From positions 93,818,574 to 93,882,573 of the forward strand of contig OW121744.1 in assembly GCA_933228675.1 (NCBI GenBank): DNA of 64,000 nt, written 5' to 3'. The first letter of the stretch is position 1. Each line of letters starts with the position of its first letter. The notes below the pieces were generated by a model, which worked only from the letters and a program-made list of their open reading frames with translations, was not told the origin of the DNA and did not search any database. This document shows positions 38,251 to 50,749 of the stretch, in pieces. This stretch comes from Stomorhina lunata. Taxonomy: Eukaryota > Arthropoda > Insecta > Diptera > Rhiniidae. The position numbers and the translations under genes are program-made.

Positions 38251-41095
38251 CTTAAACGAAAATCAAATATTTTTTAAATCGAAAACTTCCAGATAAGGCA
38301 AGTATTAAAAATATACACACTAAAGCTTTTTGATACCTATAACATTAATTTAAAAGCGTTCTTTTTTTTTCAAACAAACTTTTGCAAGATCTCATTGGAA
38401 TGCTTTTTCATTAGATTTAATTTTATTTACATCTTTTCTTTTTCGAATTTAAAAGTTTCATTTAAAATTCCTTTATAGCTAAAATATTTTTCTTATAAGA
38501 AAATCTTTAATCGTAAAGCTTTTAATCAAGTTTTCATTTAATTTTTTATATAACAGCTTTTTAAAGAACAAGTTTTTATATGAAATCTTTATAAAATAAA
38601 AGTTTTTTTTTTTGAAAGTTCACATGAAAAGAAAAAGATCAAATAAAAAGCTTAGATAAGAATAATAGGAGGAACATCGACATAAAAGTTCGAAAACCAC
38701 TAAAGCTTTTTTAATTCTTTTAAACCTAATTTTCTATCTTAACTTTTTTCATATTAAAAATTAATTTATTTTTTTTTCTGCAACAGGGTTTACCTCAATG
38801 ATTTGAGAACTTGCAGCTTTAAAATATTTCAAAAGCTTACTTACTTCTACTTTGCTTCATTTTAATTTAAAACTTAAAAGCTCTTGATGAAATGCCCCTG
38901 ACTTGATGTGAAAGTTTCAGGAATTATTAAAAGTTTCATGAATTATTAAACTAAAATCAAAGCTCTATTTTTAAACTCTTTAGTATTATGGAATTTTTTT
39001 ACAATTGATTCTTGTTACAGAGAATTAAACGTTTAAGGTTAACTTTTAAGCTTTATACAGCATGTAACACATTAAAGCTATATCTATATTAAAAATTTTC
39101 GTTTAAAAGCTTTTTACTTAAAAGTGACTAATGTGAATGCCTTTTCAATATAAATGACACGATGCCTTACTTCTACTTTGCTTTATGTTAATTAATAAAT
39201 TAAAAGCTCTTGACAAAATACCTATGACTTAGTTTGAAACTTTGATTAATTATTGAAGTAAAACCAAAGCTATGTTTTAAAAGCTTCTTAGTATTCTGAT
39301 ATTTTACAATTGATTCTTGTTATGGAGAGTTAAAAATTTTCGTACAAAAGCTTTTCACATAAAAGTGAATAATGTCAACACTTTTACAATACAAAAGCTT
39401 TAACATATTAAATTCATTGATATGGAATTCTTGTGTTTGAGAAGTTCGAATGATTTACCCTATAAAAGCTTTTAAAAATGTTATTTTAATTACAAAAAAT
39501 TGTAACTGCCCTTGATTCTTGTTATAGACAGCATTAATACATACTTGGCTTTTTCTATATTAAACATTTTATTAAAAAAGCTTTTCATATAAAAGTTCTA
39601 ATGACTTACCATTTTTTTATAGATAAAAGCTTTTAAAAATCTAAATTTAATTTAACAATTTTGTTTCTGCCCTCAATTGATTTTTGTTATAGAGAGCTTT
39701 AGTACTTACTTAGCTTTTTCTATATTAAAAATTTTATTAAAAAATTTGTTTATTAAAGCTTTTTAGAAAAAGTGACTAATCTGAACTCTTTTTCAATACA
39801 AAAGCTTTAAAATATTAAAATTTTTGATATGGAGAGTTTGTGTTTGAGAAGTTCTAATGATTTATTCTTTTTGAACATAAAAGCTTTTATAAATATAATT
39901 TTATTAACGAAAATTTGTTACTGCCCTAAATTGATTATTGTTATAGAGGGCTTTAATACTTACTAAGATTTTTCTATATAATATTTTTTTATAAAAGCTT
40001 TTTATATAAAAGTGAATAATGTGAAGGCTTTTATAATACAAAAGCTTACACATATTGAAAACATTAGTATGGAGAGCTTGTGTTTAAGAAGTTCCAATGA
40101 TTTACCCTTTTTATACACAAAAGCTTTTATAAATGTAATATGACAAAAATTTGTTACAGCCCTCAATTGATTCCTGTTATAGAGAGCTTAAATACTTATT
40201 TAGCTTTTTCTATATTAAAAATTGTATTATAACAGCTTTTCATAAAAAAGTAGCTTATGTGAACGCTTGTTTGATTCAAAAGCTTTAACATATTAAAATC
40301 ATTTATATGAGGAGTTTTTGTTCCAATGATTATCCCTTTTAATAAATCTGAAAAGCTTTTGAAAGTATAATTTTAATTACAAAAATTTGTTACTTTTCTC
40401 AATTGACTCTTGTTATAGAGAGCTTAAAAATTTACTTAGCTTTTTCTTTATATAAAATTGTATTATAAAAGCTTTTCATATAAAAGTGACGAATGTGAAC
40501 ATTTTTTTCTTTAATATAAAAGCTTTAACATATTAAAATCATTGATATAAAGGGCTTGTGCTTTAAAATTTTAATGACTTACCATATTTATACATAAAAG
40601 CTTTTAATAATGTAATTCTATAAACAAAAATTTGTTACTGCCCTCAACTGATTCTTATTATAGAGAGCTTTAATACCTGATAAGATTTTTCTATATTAAA
40701 AATTTGTTCATGAAAGCTTTTTATATAAAAGTGATTTTTTTTTTAATACAAAAGCTTTAACATATTAAAATCACTGAGAAGTTCTAATGATTCACCCCTT
40801 TTATAGATAAAAGCTTTTTTAAATGTATTTTGATATATACAAATTTGTAACTTCCTTCAGTCGGTTCTTGTTATAGAGAGCTTTAATACTTATTTAGCTT
40901 TTACTATTTAAAAAAGTTTATAATAAAAGCTCTTCATATAAAAGTGAAAAATGTGAACGATTTTTTGAAGACAAAATCTTTAACATATTATTTGATATGG
41001 AGAGCTTGTGTTTGAGAAGTTCTAACGATTTACCCTTTTTATATATAAAAGCCTTTGGAAACCAAATTTTAATTACAAACATTTTTTACTGCCCT
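38251..41095. repeat. degenerate AAAAGCTTTT minisatellite, second block
   Basis: Continuation of the AAAGCTTTT family seen at 32925-36260. From about 38990 the units are organised into a longer repeat of about 240 bp, annotated separately. Confidence 0.75.
38990..41095. repeat. higher-order repeat of about 240 bp, eight to nine units
   Basis: The landmark CAATTGATTCTTGTTATAGA (or a close variant) recurs near 39002, 39309, 39512, 39672, 39925, 40162, 40399, 40642 and 40857. Most later spacings are 215-255 bp. Each unit also has CTTAGCTTTTTCTATATTAA, AAAGTGA-TAATGTGAAC, AATACAAAAGCTTTAACATA and GAGAGCTTGTGTTTGAGAAG in that order. Units are diverged, with several indels. Confidence 0.85.
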
Positions 41096-42094
41096 CAAAA
41101 GACAAATGAAAATTTTTCTCACTAAATTCACTAACAGGGTGGTCTTTATTTGCCTTCAAACATTTTCTTTATTTTAACTTTTCATTTGATTTTTTTCCAT
41201 TCAATTTAATTTAAATCCTTGGCGTCATCTTTAAATATAATGTCTTTACAACCAGCTAAACACAACGAACATTATCTAACATCTAAACGATTAACAAAAA
41301 AAGAAAAAAAAATGTATACCTTGGAAAAAGAAAATCCTAAGCTTTGAAAAACGAAAAAAAAAATTAAATGATTTTTCTTCTTAACTTTTAACAAAATTGA
41401 CACAAACATTTGAAATTGTTTTTTTTTCTTCAATTTATTTTCTAATTGATGCTTGTTGTAACAAACAATCAAGACTTCAAAACTTGACTATTTACAAACA
41501 GACGAAGAAGGCAAAAAGATTTTCCCCAAGACCAATGAAACAGCCATCAACTCCTAACAATATCAAGACTATTTTAGTCAAATTCACTTAGGCCATGAAT
41601 CTCTGACTGAATCTCCTCAATAGAGACGGGACAAAAAAAAAAACAGAAACAAAAATTAAAACAATCACGTCTTTTTAAAGCGCTGATGACTTTTAAGTCA
41701 TCTCTGAATGTGCAGGGAAATTGATGGAATCAGTTTTGTTGGCAACCGCAACCAAAATAATATTTAAAGGCATTTTTCCAATATGAAATTGAACGTCTGC
41801 AATTGCAAATGTCATTGGAAAATATTTTAAGACTTTGAAAGATACTCAATGTCATGCCAAATATTTAAATAACTATTTTTCTTTTTTTTTTTGCTAAAGC
41901 CGTTTTTTTCTTCTTGTTCTCGTTTTTTATTCGTTATTGTTTGATCTTTTATCGGAACAGAGACATAGGGTAAAAAAAAAATAAGCAAATAAGAGCCAGC
42001 GAGTGGCTTTAAAAACTGTTTAAATTAAATAAAAGTAATTTTTGTAAGTTAAAACCAGAAGATGGTGACAAAAGAGGGCGCTATATAAGAGATT
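41096..42094. other. unique stretch, no gene recognised
   Basis: Apparently single-copy DNA. Frames at 41272-41472 and 41397-41591 (64-66 codons) overlap on opposite strands, and neither has a recognisable domain. Confidence 0.45.
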
Positions 42095-43770
42095 TCTACA
42101 TAAATTGTTCAATTATAACAGTTTTCTAGAGAAAATTTTTCAAGTACAGTACTATTATAACAGTTTTAAAGATTAATTTGTTCGTTTTATAACAGATTTC
42201 AAAAGAAATATGTTTAATTATAACAGTTTTCCAAAGAAAATAATACGATTATAACAGTTTTCTAAAAAAATGATACGATTATAACTGTTTTCTAGAAACA
42301 GTTGTTCAATTATAACAGTTTACTAAAGCGTAATATACGATTATAACAGTTTTATAAAACGATTTGTACGATTATAACAGTATTAAAGAGCAATTTGTTC
42401 CGAATATAATAGATTTCAAGTGAAAAATGTTCAATTATAACAGTTTTCTAAAGAAAATGATACGATTATAACAGTTTTCTAGAAACAGTTGTTCCGTTTA
42501 CTAAAGTGCACTATACGATTATAACAGTTTTATAGAGGGATTTGTTCGTTTTTAACAGATTTCTAGAGAAAAGTGTTATAACAGTTTTATAATAAAAATT
42601 GTTCAATTACAATAGTTTTCCAATAAAATTGTAGGATTATAACAATGTTTGAGAGCAAATTGTTCCGATTATAATAGATTTGAAGAGAAAAGTGTTTAAT
42701 TATAAAAGTTTTCTAGAAAAAATTGTTCAATTATAACAGTTTACTAAAGCGCAGTGTAAGATTATAACAGTTTTATAGAGCGATTTGTTCGTGTTTAAAA
42801 GATTCCGTGAGAAAAGTGTTATAATAGCTTATAAAAAAAATTTCAATTGCAAGAGTTTTTCAACAGTATTAACGTGCAATTTGTTCCGATTATAACAGAT
42901 ATCAAAAGAAAAGTGATCAATTTTAACAGTTTCAAAGGAAAATGATACGATTAGAACAGTTTTATAGAGCGATTTGTTCGTTTTTAACAGATTTCTAGAG
43001 ATAAGTGTTATAACAGTTTTCTAGCAAAAACTTGGATGAATATAACAGTGTTCAAAAGGCAGTTGTGGGATTATAACATTTAATTTAACTAAGTACTCAA
43101 GTATAAAAGTTTACCCTTGATAATTGCATTAGTATAAGAGTTTACTTTAGATTCCTTTGTAATAGTTCAATTACAAAAGTTTTCAAAAAAATAAGTGTAA
43201 GATTATAACAGTATTAAAGATCAATTTGTTCCGAATATAACAGATTTCAAGAGAATAGTGTTCAATTATAACAGTTTTCTAAAGAAAACTATGCAAATTT
43301 AAATGTTTTCCAAAGAAAATGATACCATTATAACAGTTTTCTAGAAACAATTGTTCAATTATAAAAAAACCTAAAGCGCAAAGTACAATTATAACAGTTT
43401 AATTAAGGGATTTAAAGTTTTTTAACAGATTTCTAGACAAAAGAATTTTAACAGTTTTCTAGCAAAAAATTGTGTGAATATAACAGTTTTCTGGAGAAAG
43501 TTGGGGGATTCAAACATTTACTAAGAAAGTTATTCCAGTATAACAGACTTAACAGATAGAAAATTGTTTTATTTAGTATAAAAGTTTTAGATTATAACAG
43601 TTTTCAATAAAAATTGTAAGTGAATAAAATTTTCTGTAAAAAAATGTTTAAGTATAACAGTTTTCTACAGAAAGATAGTCTGTATAGCAGTTTAATGCGA
43701 AAAGGTCTCGATATCTATAGACAATTTAGATTATAACAGTTTTCAATAAAAAAAATTGTTTAAGAAAACA
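42095..43770. repeat. decayed 30-bp-type monomers with longer periodicity
   Basis: Diverged units with GATTATAACAGTTTTCTA and variable spacers, plus orientation. Blocks such as GCGATTTGTTCGTTTTTAAC (about 42537, 42780, 42968) and GCAATTTGTTCCGA (about 42390, 42655, 42880, 43210) recur at roughly 200-330 bp, an eroded higher-order pattern. Confidence 0.75.
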
Positions 43771-44180
43771 AATTTCTATTGAAAATTGTTCGAGTAAAGA
43801 GTTTTCTTTAGAAAATTGTTTGAAAGAAAAGTTTTCTGAAGCAAATTGTTCGAGAAAAGAGTTTCTATAGAAAATTTTTCTAGGAAAAAGTTTTCTATAG
43901 AAAATTGTTCGACAGAAGAGTTTTCTATAGAAAATTTTTCGACAGAAGAGTTTTCTATAGAAAATTTTTCGACAGAAGAGTTTTCTATAGAAAATTTTTC
44001 GACAGAAGAGTTTTCTATAGAAAATTGTTTGACAGAAGAGTTTTCTATTGAAAATTTTTCGACAGAAGAGTTTTCTATAGAAAATTGTTCTACAGAAGAG
44101 TTTTCTATAGAAAATTGTTCGATAGAAGAATTTTCTATAGAAAATTGTTCGATAGAAGAGTTTTCTATAGAAAATTGTTT
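43771..44180. repeat. 30-bp satellite, second array, about 13 units
   Basis: Same monomer as 28745-30870 (TTTTCTATAGAAAA with TTGTTCGACAGAAGAG or TTTTTCGACAGAAGAG), same orientation. Frames of 126 codons (plus) and 159 codons (minus) across it are repeat artefacts. Confidence 0.95.
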
Positions 44181-46095
44181 CGAAAAATTTTGTATAAATA
44201 GTCAATTTTCCGAAAAATTCCCATAAATAGTAAATTTTAGAAAAATTTCCTTTAAATAATCAATTTTCGAAAAATTTCCTATTAATAAAAAATTTTCGAA
44301 AAATTTCCTATAAGTAACCAATTTTCAAAAACTTTGCTATAAATAGTCAATTTTCGAAAAATTTCCTATAAATAGTCAATATTCGAAAAATTTCCTATAA
44401 ATAGTCAATTTTGGAAAAATTTTCTATAAATTGTAAATTTTTATAAAATTTCCTATAAATCTTAAATTTTCGAAAATTTTCCTATAAATAGTCAATTTTC
44501 GAAAAATTTTCTTTAATAGTCAATTATCGAAAAATTTCCTATAAATAGTCAATTTTCGAAAAATTTCCTATAAATAGTCAATTTTCGAAAAAATTCCTAT
44601 AAATAGTCAATTTTCAAAAAATCTCCTATAAATAGTCAATTTTCTAAACATTTCCTATAAAAAGTCAATTTTCTTAAAATTTCCTGTAAATAGTCAATTT
44701 TCTTAAAATTTCCTGTAAATAGTCAATTTTCTTAAAATTTCCTGTAAATAGTCAATTTTCGAAAAATTTCCTATAAATAGTAAATTTTCGAAAAATTTCC
44801 TATAAATAGTAAATTTTCGAAAAATTTCCTATAAATAGTCAATTTTCGAAAATTTTCTTATAAATAGTCAATTTTCTTAAAATTTCCTGTAAATAGTCAA
44901 TTTTCTTAAAATTTCCTGTAAATAGTCAATTTTCGAAAAATTTCCTATAAATAGTAAATTTTCGAAAAATTTCCTATAAATAGTAAATTTTCGAAAAATT
45001 TCCTATAAGTAGTCCATTTTTCAAAAAATTTTCTATAAATAGTAAATTTTTCGAAAAATTCCCATAAATAGTAAATAGTAAAATTTCCTATAAATAGTCA
45101 ATTTGTGAAAAATTCTTTCTTTCAAGTGTTCAAAAATTTTCTCTAATTAGTCAATTTAGAAAAATTTCCTATAAATATTAAATTTTCGAAAAATTTCCTA
45201 TATATAGTCAATTTTTAAAAAATTTTATATTAATTGACAATTTTTGAAAAATTTCCTATAAATAGTAAATTTTCGAAAAATTTCCTATAGTCAATTTTCG
45301 AAAAATTTCCTATAGTCAATTTTCGAAAAATTTCCTATAAATAGTCAATTTTGGAAAAATTTCCTATAAATATACAATTTTCGAAAAATTTCATATAAAT
45401 GGTAAATTTTCGAAAAATTTCATATAAATGGTCAATTTTCGAAAAATTTCATATTAATAGTCAATTTGCGAAAAATTTCCTATAAGTAGTCCATTTTTCA
45501 AAAAATTTTCTATAAATAGTAAATTTTTCGAAAAATTCCCATAAATAGTAAATAGTAAAATTTCCTATAAATAGTCAATTTGTGAAAAATTCATTCTTTC
45601 AAGTGTTCAAAAATTTTCTCTAATTAGTCAATTTAGAAAAATTTCCTATAAATATTAAATTTTCGAAAAATTTCCTATATATAGTCAATTTTTAAAAAAT
45701 TTTATATTAATTGACAATCTTTGAAAAATTTCCTATAAATAGTCAATTTTCGAAAAATTTCCTATAGTCAATTTTCGAAAAATTTCCTATAGTCAATTTT
45801 CGAAAAATTTCCTATAGTCAATTTTCGAAAAATTTCCTATAGTCAATTTTCGAAAAATTTCCTATAAATAGTCAATTTTGGAAAAATTTCCTATAAATAT
45901 ACAATTTTCGAAAAATTTCATATAAATGGTCAATTTTCGAAAAATTTCATATAAATGGTCAATTTTCGAAAAATTTCCTAAAATTGTAAATTTTTAAAAA
46001 ATTTTCTAAAATTGGTCAATTTTCGAAAAATTTTCTAAAAATAGTTAATTTTTAAAAAATTTCCTATAAGTTGTAAATTTTCGAAAAATTGATTA
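44181..46095. repeat. 29-bp satellite, array 1 (plus orientation)
   Basis: About 65 units of 29 bp: GTCAATTTTCGAAAAATTTC followed by CTATAAATA. It starts directly after the 30-bp array, where the last unit reads ATTGTTTCGAAAAATTTTGT. A block of about 260 bp is duplicated within it (about 45004-45265 and 45481-45742, offset 477). A few 19-bp short units (CCTATAGTCAATTTTCGAAA) lie near 45290 and 45765-45855. Confidence 0.95.
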
Positions 46096-47446
46096 AGCAT
46101 TACAACATTTATCATCACCAGCCACTATCATCTCTTTGAGATCAGTAGGGTATAGATTTATTTGAAAACTTCTAGTCTGTTCTGCTCTGCTGTGGTCTTG
46201 TCATTGATAGACAATCTTTATGGGATCATTTAAAATATTTTGTAATTAATTGAAAATCAAAGAATTAAACAAAAACGAACAAAAGATCATGTACAAAAAA
46301 AAACTGATCAATCTGTTAACATATGGATGATGTATATAAGTGGATGTTTTGCTTCGGCTGAAGATTAAAATTTGATAATTTTTCTGGGATTTTCAAAAAA
46401 GAATCGTTTTGATGATTTGTGTGGTCATGTTCCCGTTCGAATTTATGTTTGGCAGTCGATGTCATACTGATAATTTGTAATTAATTACAAAGAACAATGT
46501 TCTTGCTTTTAGATTTTTTTCAATTTAATTCAGAGACAGTTTGAAAATCTTTGAGAATGAAGAAGAAGTGATGAAATAATTGTTGTTTTAGAATGAAAAG
46601 ATTATAAAATCATTACAAAATCTTGACACTATAATTATCAAAGTGTGTGTTCTGAATATTTGTGGAAGATCATTTATAACATTGTGGAACGAAAAAATGC
46701 TAAGCTCTAGAGGATTAAAACAATTTAAAAAAGATAATGACAGCAATAAAAAATCGAATTACAAAACCGATTAACACGAAATCTATGGAAAATATGATAA
46801 TACAAAACTTATGATAATCGAAAAACTTGAAATTTTTCAATAAATGGAAAATAAGAAAAAAATCTTAATTGTTTTCTTGGGATTAAAAGCAAGAACATTT
46901 CAATATTTTACAATTTTATTTAATTTTTAATTTTTCAACTTATCACCTTTAGCCCCTCAACCATTCACTTTATTTAACCAACATTTAACATTAAATACCT
47001 TTAACCTGAATATTTTCTCTACTTAAAAATTGTATTTAACTTTCAAAAACTTAATCTATTCTTGAGTAAATTCTATACATAATTCAAATTTATTTTGTAT
47101 TTACTATATAATATTTACTCTAAGTACTTTTTAAGTCTTCTCGCAATTGACCTATTTTATGACTTAAAATATTTTTCATATAAATTTCTATTTTTATAGT
47201 TTTTAATATAAAAATATCTTCTAGTTATTCTCTCATCTTTAGGCTTTAATTCTAGTTATCAACTTTCACTTGCAAATACTTTTTGAAAATATTGTATTTG
47301 GTTTAGAATTTTGTCGAAATTTTCTACATGAATATTTATATATATTTACCTAAACTTTAACCACAAACAAGACAAATATTTAAATACTCCTTTTTACAAC
47401 TAATTGTCTTTCGTAGGCTTTCAAAAGTAATTTTAGTGTAAACTAA
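46096..47446. other. unique AT-rich stretch, no gene recognised
   Basis: Apparently single-copy DNA, somewhat less AT-rich near 46110-46500. No open frame or RNA structure I can support. Confidence 0.5.
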
Positions 47447-47510
47447 AACAAGTAAGAGTTTTTTAATCGGCATTGACGAATCTTATATACCTACCATCAA
47501 CTTCGTAAAT
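47447..47510 (-). repeat. mini-me-like 3' end remnant, reversed
   Basis: AAAACAAGTAAGAGTTTTTT, then ATCTTATATACCTACCATCA and ACTT, is the reverse complement of the 3' end of the element at 1140-2617 (GATGGTGGGTATTTAAGAT, CTCTTACTTGTT). The satellite begins at its truncated inner end. Confidence 0.7.
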
Positions 47511-50047
47511 TTTCAAAAAATTTCGTATAAATAGTAAACTGTCGAAAAATTTAATGATTTTATAGGAAATTTTACGAAAATTGACCATTTTTAAGAAACT
47601 TTTCGAAAATTGACTATTTATAGGAAATTTTTCGAAAATTGACTATTTATAGGAAAATTTTCGAAAATTTACTATTTATAGAAAATTTTTCCAAAATTGA
47701 CTATTTGTAGAAAATTTTTCGAAAATTGACTATTTATAGGAAATATTTTAGAAAATTGACTATAAAAAAATTTCCTATAATTATTCGATTTTCTAAAAAT
47801 TTCCTTTGAATTTTTTTTAAATTTAATAAAAAAGCTAATTTTCGAAAAATGTTCACAAAAAATAGTCAATTTTCGAAAAATTTCCTATAAGTATTCAATT
47901 TTCAAAAAATTTCCAATAAATAGTCAATTTTGGAAAAATTGCCTGTAGTCAATTTTCTAAAAAATTTCCTATTAAATAGTCAATTTTCGAAATATTTCCT
48001 ATAAATATTCAATTTTCGAAATATTTCCTATAAATATTCAAATTTCGAAAAATTTCCTATAAATATTCAATTTTCGAAAAATTTCCTATAAATATTCAAT
48101 TTTCGAAAAATTTCCTATAAATAGTCAATTTTCGAAAAATTTCCTGTAAATGGTCAATTGTCAAAAAATTTTCTATAAATAGTCAATTTTCGAAAAATTT
48201 CCTATAAATAGTCAATTTTGGAAAAATTGCCTATAGTCAATTTTCTAAAAAATTTCCTATCAAATAGTCAATTTTCGAAATATTTCCTATAAATATTCAA
48301 TATTCGAAATATTTCCTATAAATATTCAAATTTCGAAAAATTTTTTTATAAATATTCAATTTTCGAAAAATTTCCTATAAATAGTCAATTTTCGAAAAAT
48401 TTCCTAAAAATATTCAATTTTCGAAATATTTCCTATAAATATTCAAATTTCGAAAAATTTCCTATAAATATTCAATTTTCGAAAAATTTCCTATAAATAG
48501 TCAACTTTCGAAAAATTTCCGATAAATAGTCAATTTTCGAAAAATTTCCTATAAATAGTCAATTATCGAAAAATTTCCTATAAATAGTCAATTTTTGAAA
48601 AATAAATAGTCAATTATCGAAAAATTGCCTATAAATAGAAAATTTTCGAAAAATTTCCTATAAATAGTCAATTTTCGAAAAATTTCCTGTAAATAGTCAA
48701 TTTTCGAAAAATTTCCTATAAATAGTCAATTTTCGAAAAATTTTCTATAAATAGTCAATTTTCGAAAAATTTCCTATAAATAATTAATTAATAAACTTCG
48801 AAAAATTTCCTATAAATAGTCAATTTTCGAAAAATTTCCTATAAATAGTCAAATTTCGAAAAATTTCCTATTAATAGTCAATTTTCAAAAAATTTCGTAT
48901 AAATAGTCAATTTTCGGAAATTTTCCTATAAATAGTCAATTTTCGAAAAATTTCCTTTAAAAAGACAATTTTCGAAAAATTTCCTTTAAATAGTAAATTT
49001 TGGAAAAATTTTCTATAAATAGTCAACTTTCGAAAAATTTCCTATAAATAGTCAATTTTCGAAAAATTTCCTATAAATAGTCAATTTTCAAAAAATTTCC
49101 TATAAAACGTCAATTTTCGAAAAATTTCCTATAAATTGTTAATTTTCGAAAAATTTTCTATAAATAGTCAATTTTCGAAAAATTTCCTATAAATAGTCAA
49201 TTTTCGAAAATTTTCCTTTAAACAGACAATTTTCGAAAAATTTCCTTTAAATAGTAAATTTTGGAAAAATTTTCTATAAATAGTCAACTTTCGAAAAATT
49301 TCCTATAAATAGTCAATTTTCGAAAAATTTCCTATAAATAGTCAATTTTCAAAAAATTTCCTATAAAACGTCAATTTTCGAAAAATTTCCTATAAATTGT
49401 TAATTTTCGAAAAATTTTCTATAAATAGTCAATTTTCGAAAAATTTCCTATAAATAGTCAATTTTCGAAAAATTTCCTATAAATAGTCAATTTTCGAAAA
49501 ATTTCCTATAAATAGTCAATTTTCGAAAAATTTCCTATAAATAGTCAATTTTCGAAAAATTTCCTATAAATAGTCAATTTTCGAAAAATTTCCTATTAAT
49601 ATTCAATTTTCGAAAAATTTTCTATAAATAGTCAATTTTCGAAAAAAATTCCTATATATAGTCAATTTTCGAAAAATTTCCAATAGATAGTGAGTTTTCG
49701 AAAAATTTCCTTTTAATTGTAAATTTTTAAAAAATTTCTTATAAATATGTCAATTTCGAAAAATTTCTTATAAATAGTCAATTTTCGAAAAATTTCCTCT
49801 TAAAGTAAATTTTCGAAAAACTTCCTATAAATAGTCAATTTTGAAAAATTTCCTATAAATAGTCAATTTTCGAAAAATTTCCTATAAATAGTAAATTTTC
49901 GAAAAATTTCGTATAAATAGTCAATTTTCGAAAAATTTCCTATAATAGTAAATTTTGAAAAAATTTCCTATAAATGGTCAATTTTGGAAAAATTCCCTAT
50001 AAATAGTCAACTTCGAAAAAATTTCCTAAAATAGTAAATTTTCGAAA
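47511..50047. repeat. 29-bp satellite, array 2, with orientation switch
   Basis: About 86 units. From about 47560 to 47760 the units read in minus orientation (TTTTCGAAAATTGACTATTT); from about 47765 onward they read plus. Within the plus part a 261-bp segment (9 x 29) is duplicated, near 48955-49155 and 49215-49415, marked by TATAAAACGTCAATTTTCG and TAAATTGTTAATTTTCG. A single AATTAATTAAT interruption lies near 48780. Confidence 0.95.
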
Positions 50048-50499
50048 AACTAACTTACTTCCTATGTTTAAAATTCTATGTATAAATTTTAGAATAACCA
50101 AACATTTTCAATTAAAATAAAAAAATATATATTTTGCCTCTAGGACAAAATCACTCCTAGATAAGAACATTCTACATACTAGGATAAGTCCTGTGAATAA
50201 ATTTGCCTAAAGAAAATCGAAAGAAGGCTTTATAAATATTTTTGTATTTTTATTTTTTGAATATTGCAAATAACCTCAAATTTTCACACAGACAAGAAAA
50301 TAAACTTTACATTTAAAATCACAATGAGGTAGAGACCAAAGAAAATTGAAAAGGATAATAGACAATAGAAAAAAGAAAAATGTTTTCTCCTAAAAATGAG
50401 ACAGAAAATGCTGGTTATGCACTTTGACCACAAATAATAGAAAAACAGGAATTAGATAGGAAATAATATATATCTAAACTATACCCAATAAATATTTTT
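50048..50499. other. unique AT-rich stretch, no gene recognised
   Basis: No repeat or coding signal identified between the satellite and the repeat into which the transposon inserted. Confidence 0.5.
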
Positions 50500-50749
50500 A
50501 GAGGAATATGGTCAGACAGTCGAATGTCTGAAGGAAATTTTTTGTAAAGAATAAATGAAAACTAGGTTTCTTTTTATTGGAAATTTTGATAAATGCCTAA
50601 TAGAATTCCTGAGCTATTAGGAAACTTTACTCTGTCTGATAGAAATTGTAAGAAAACCTGACAAATTTATCATTGTCTGATATAATATTAAAGTAAATGA
50701 ACAGTCTAGTTGAGATCTGGTTTAATATTTTGCTATATTCAGACAGTCG
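50500..50749. repeat. degenerate repeat with CAGACA/TGTCTG dyad (left of transposon)
   Basis: Contains CAGACAGTCGAATGTCTG at 50513-50530 and TTTTGCTATATTCAGACAGT up to the insertion point. The same family continues at 58022-58320, so the transposon has split one repeat unit. Confidence 0.7.
50745..50749. repeat. 5-bp target site duplication (AGTCG), left
   Basis: AGTCG directly precedes CACAGTG; the identical AGTCG directly follows CACTGTG at 58017-58021. A 5-bp, C/G-containing duplication is characteristic of Transib. Confidence 0.9.

Noticed and set aside
43726..44226. Open frames of 126 and 159 codons on opposite strands
   Set aside because: Same 30-bp satellite artefact as at 29-30.5 kb.
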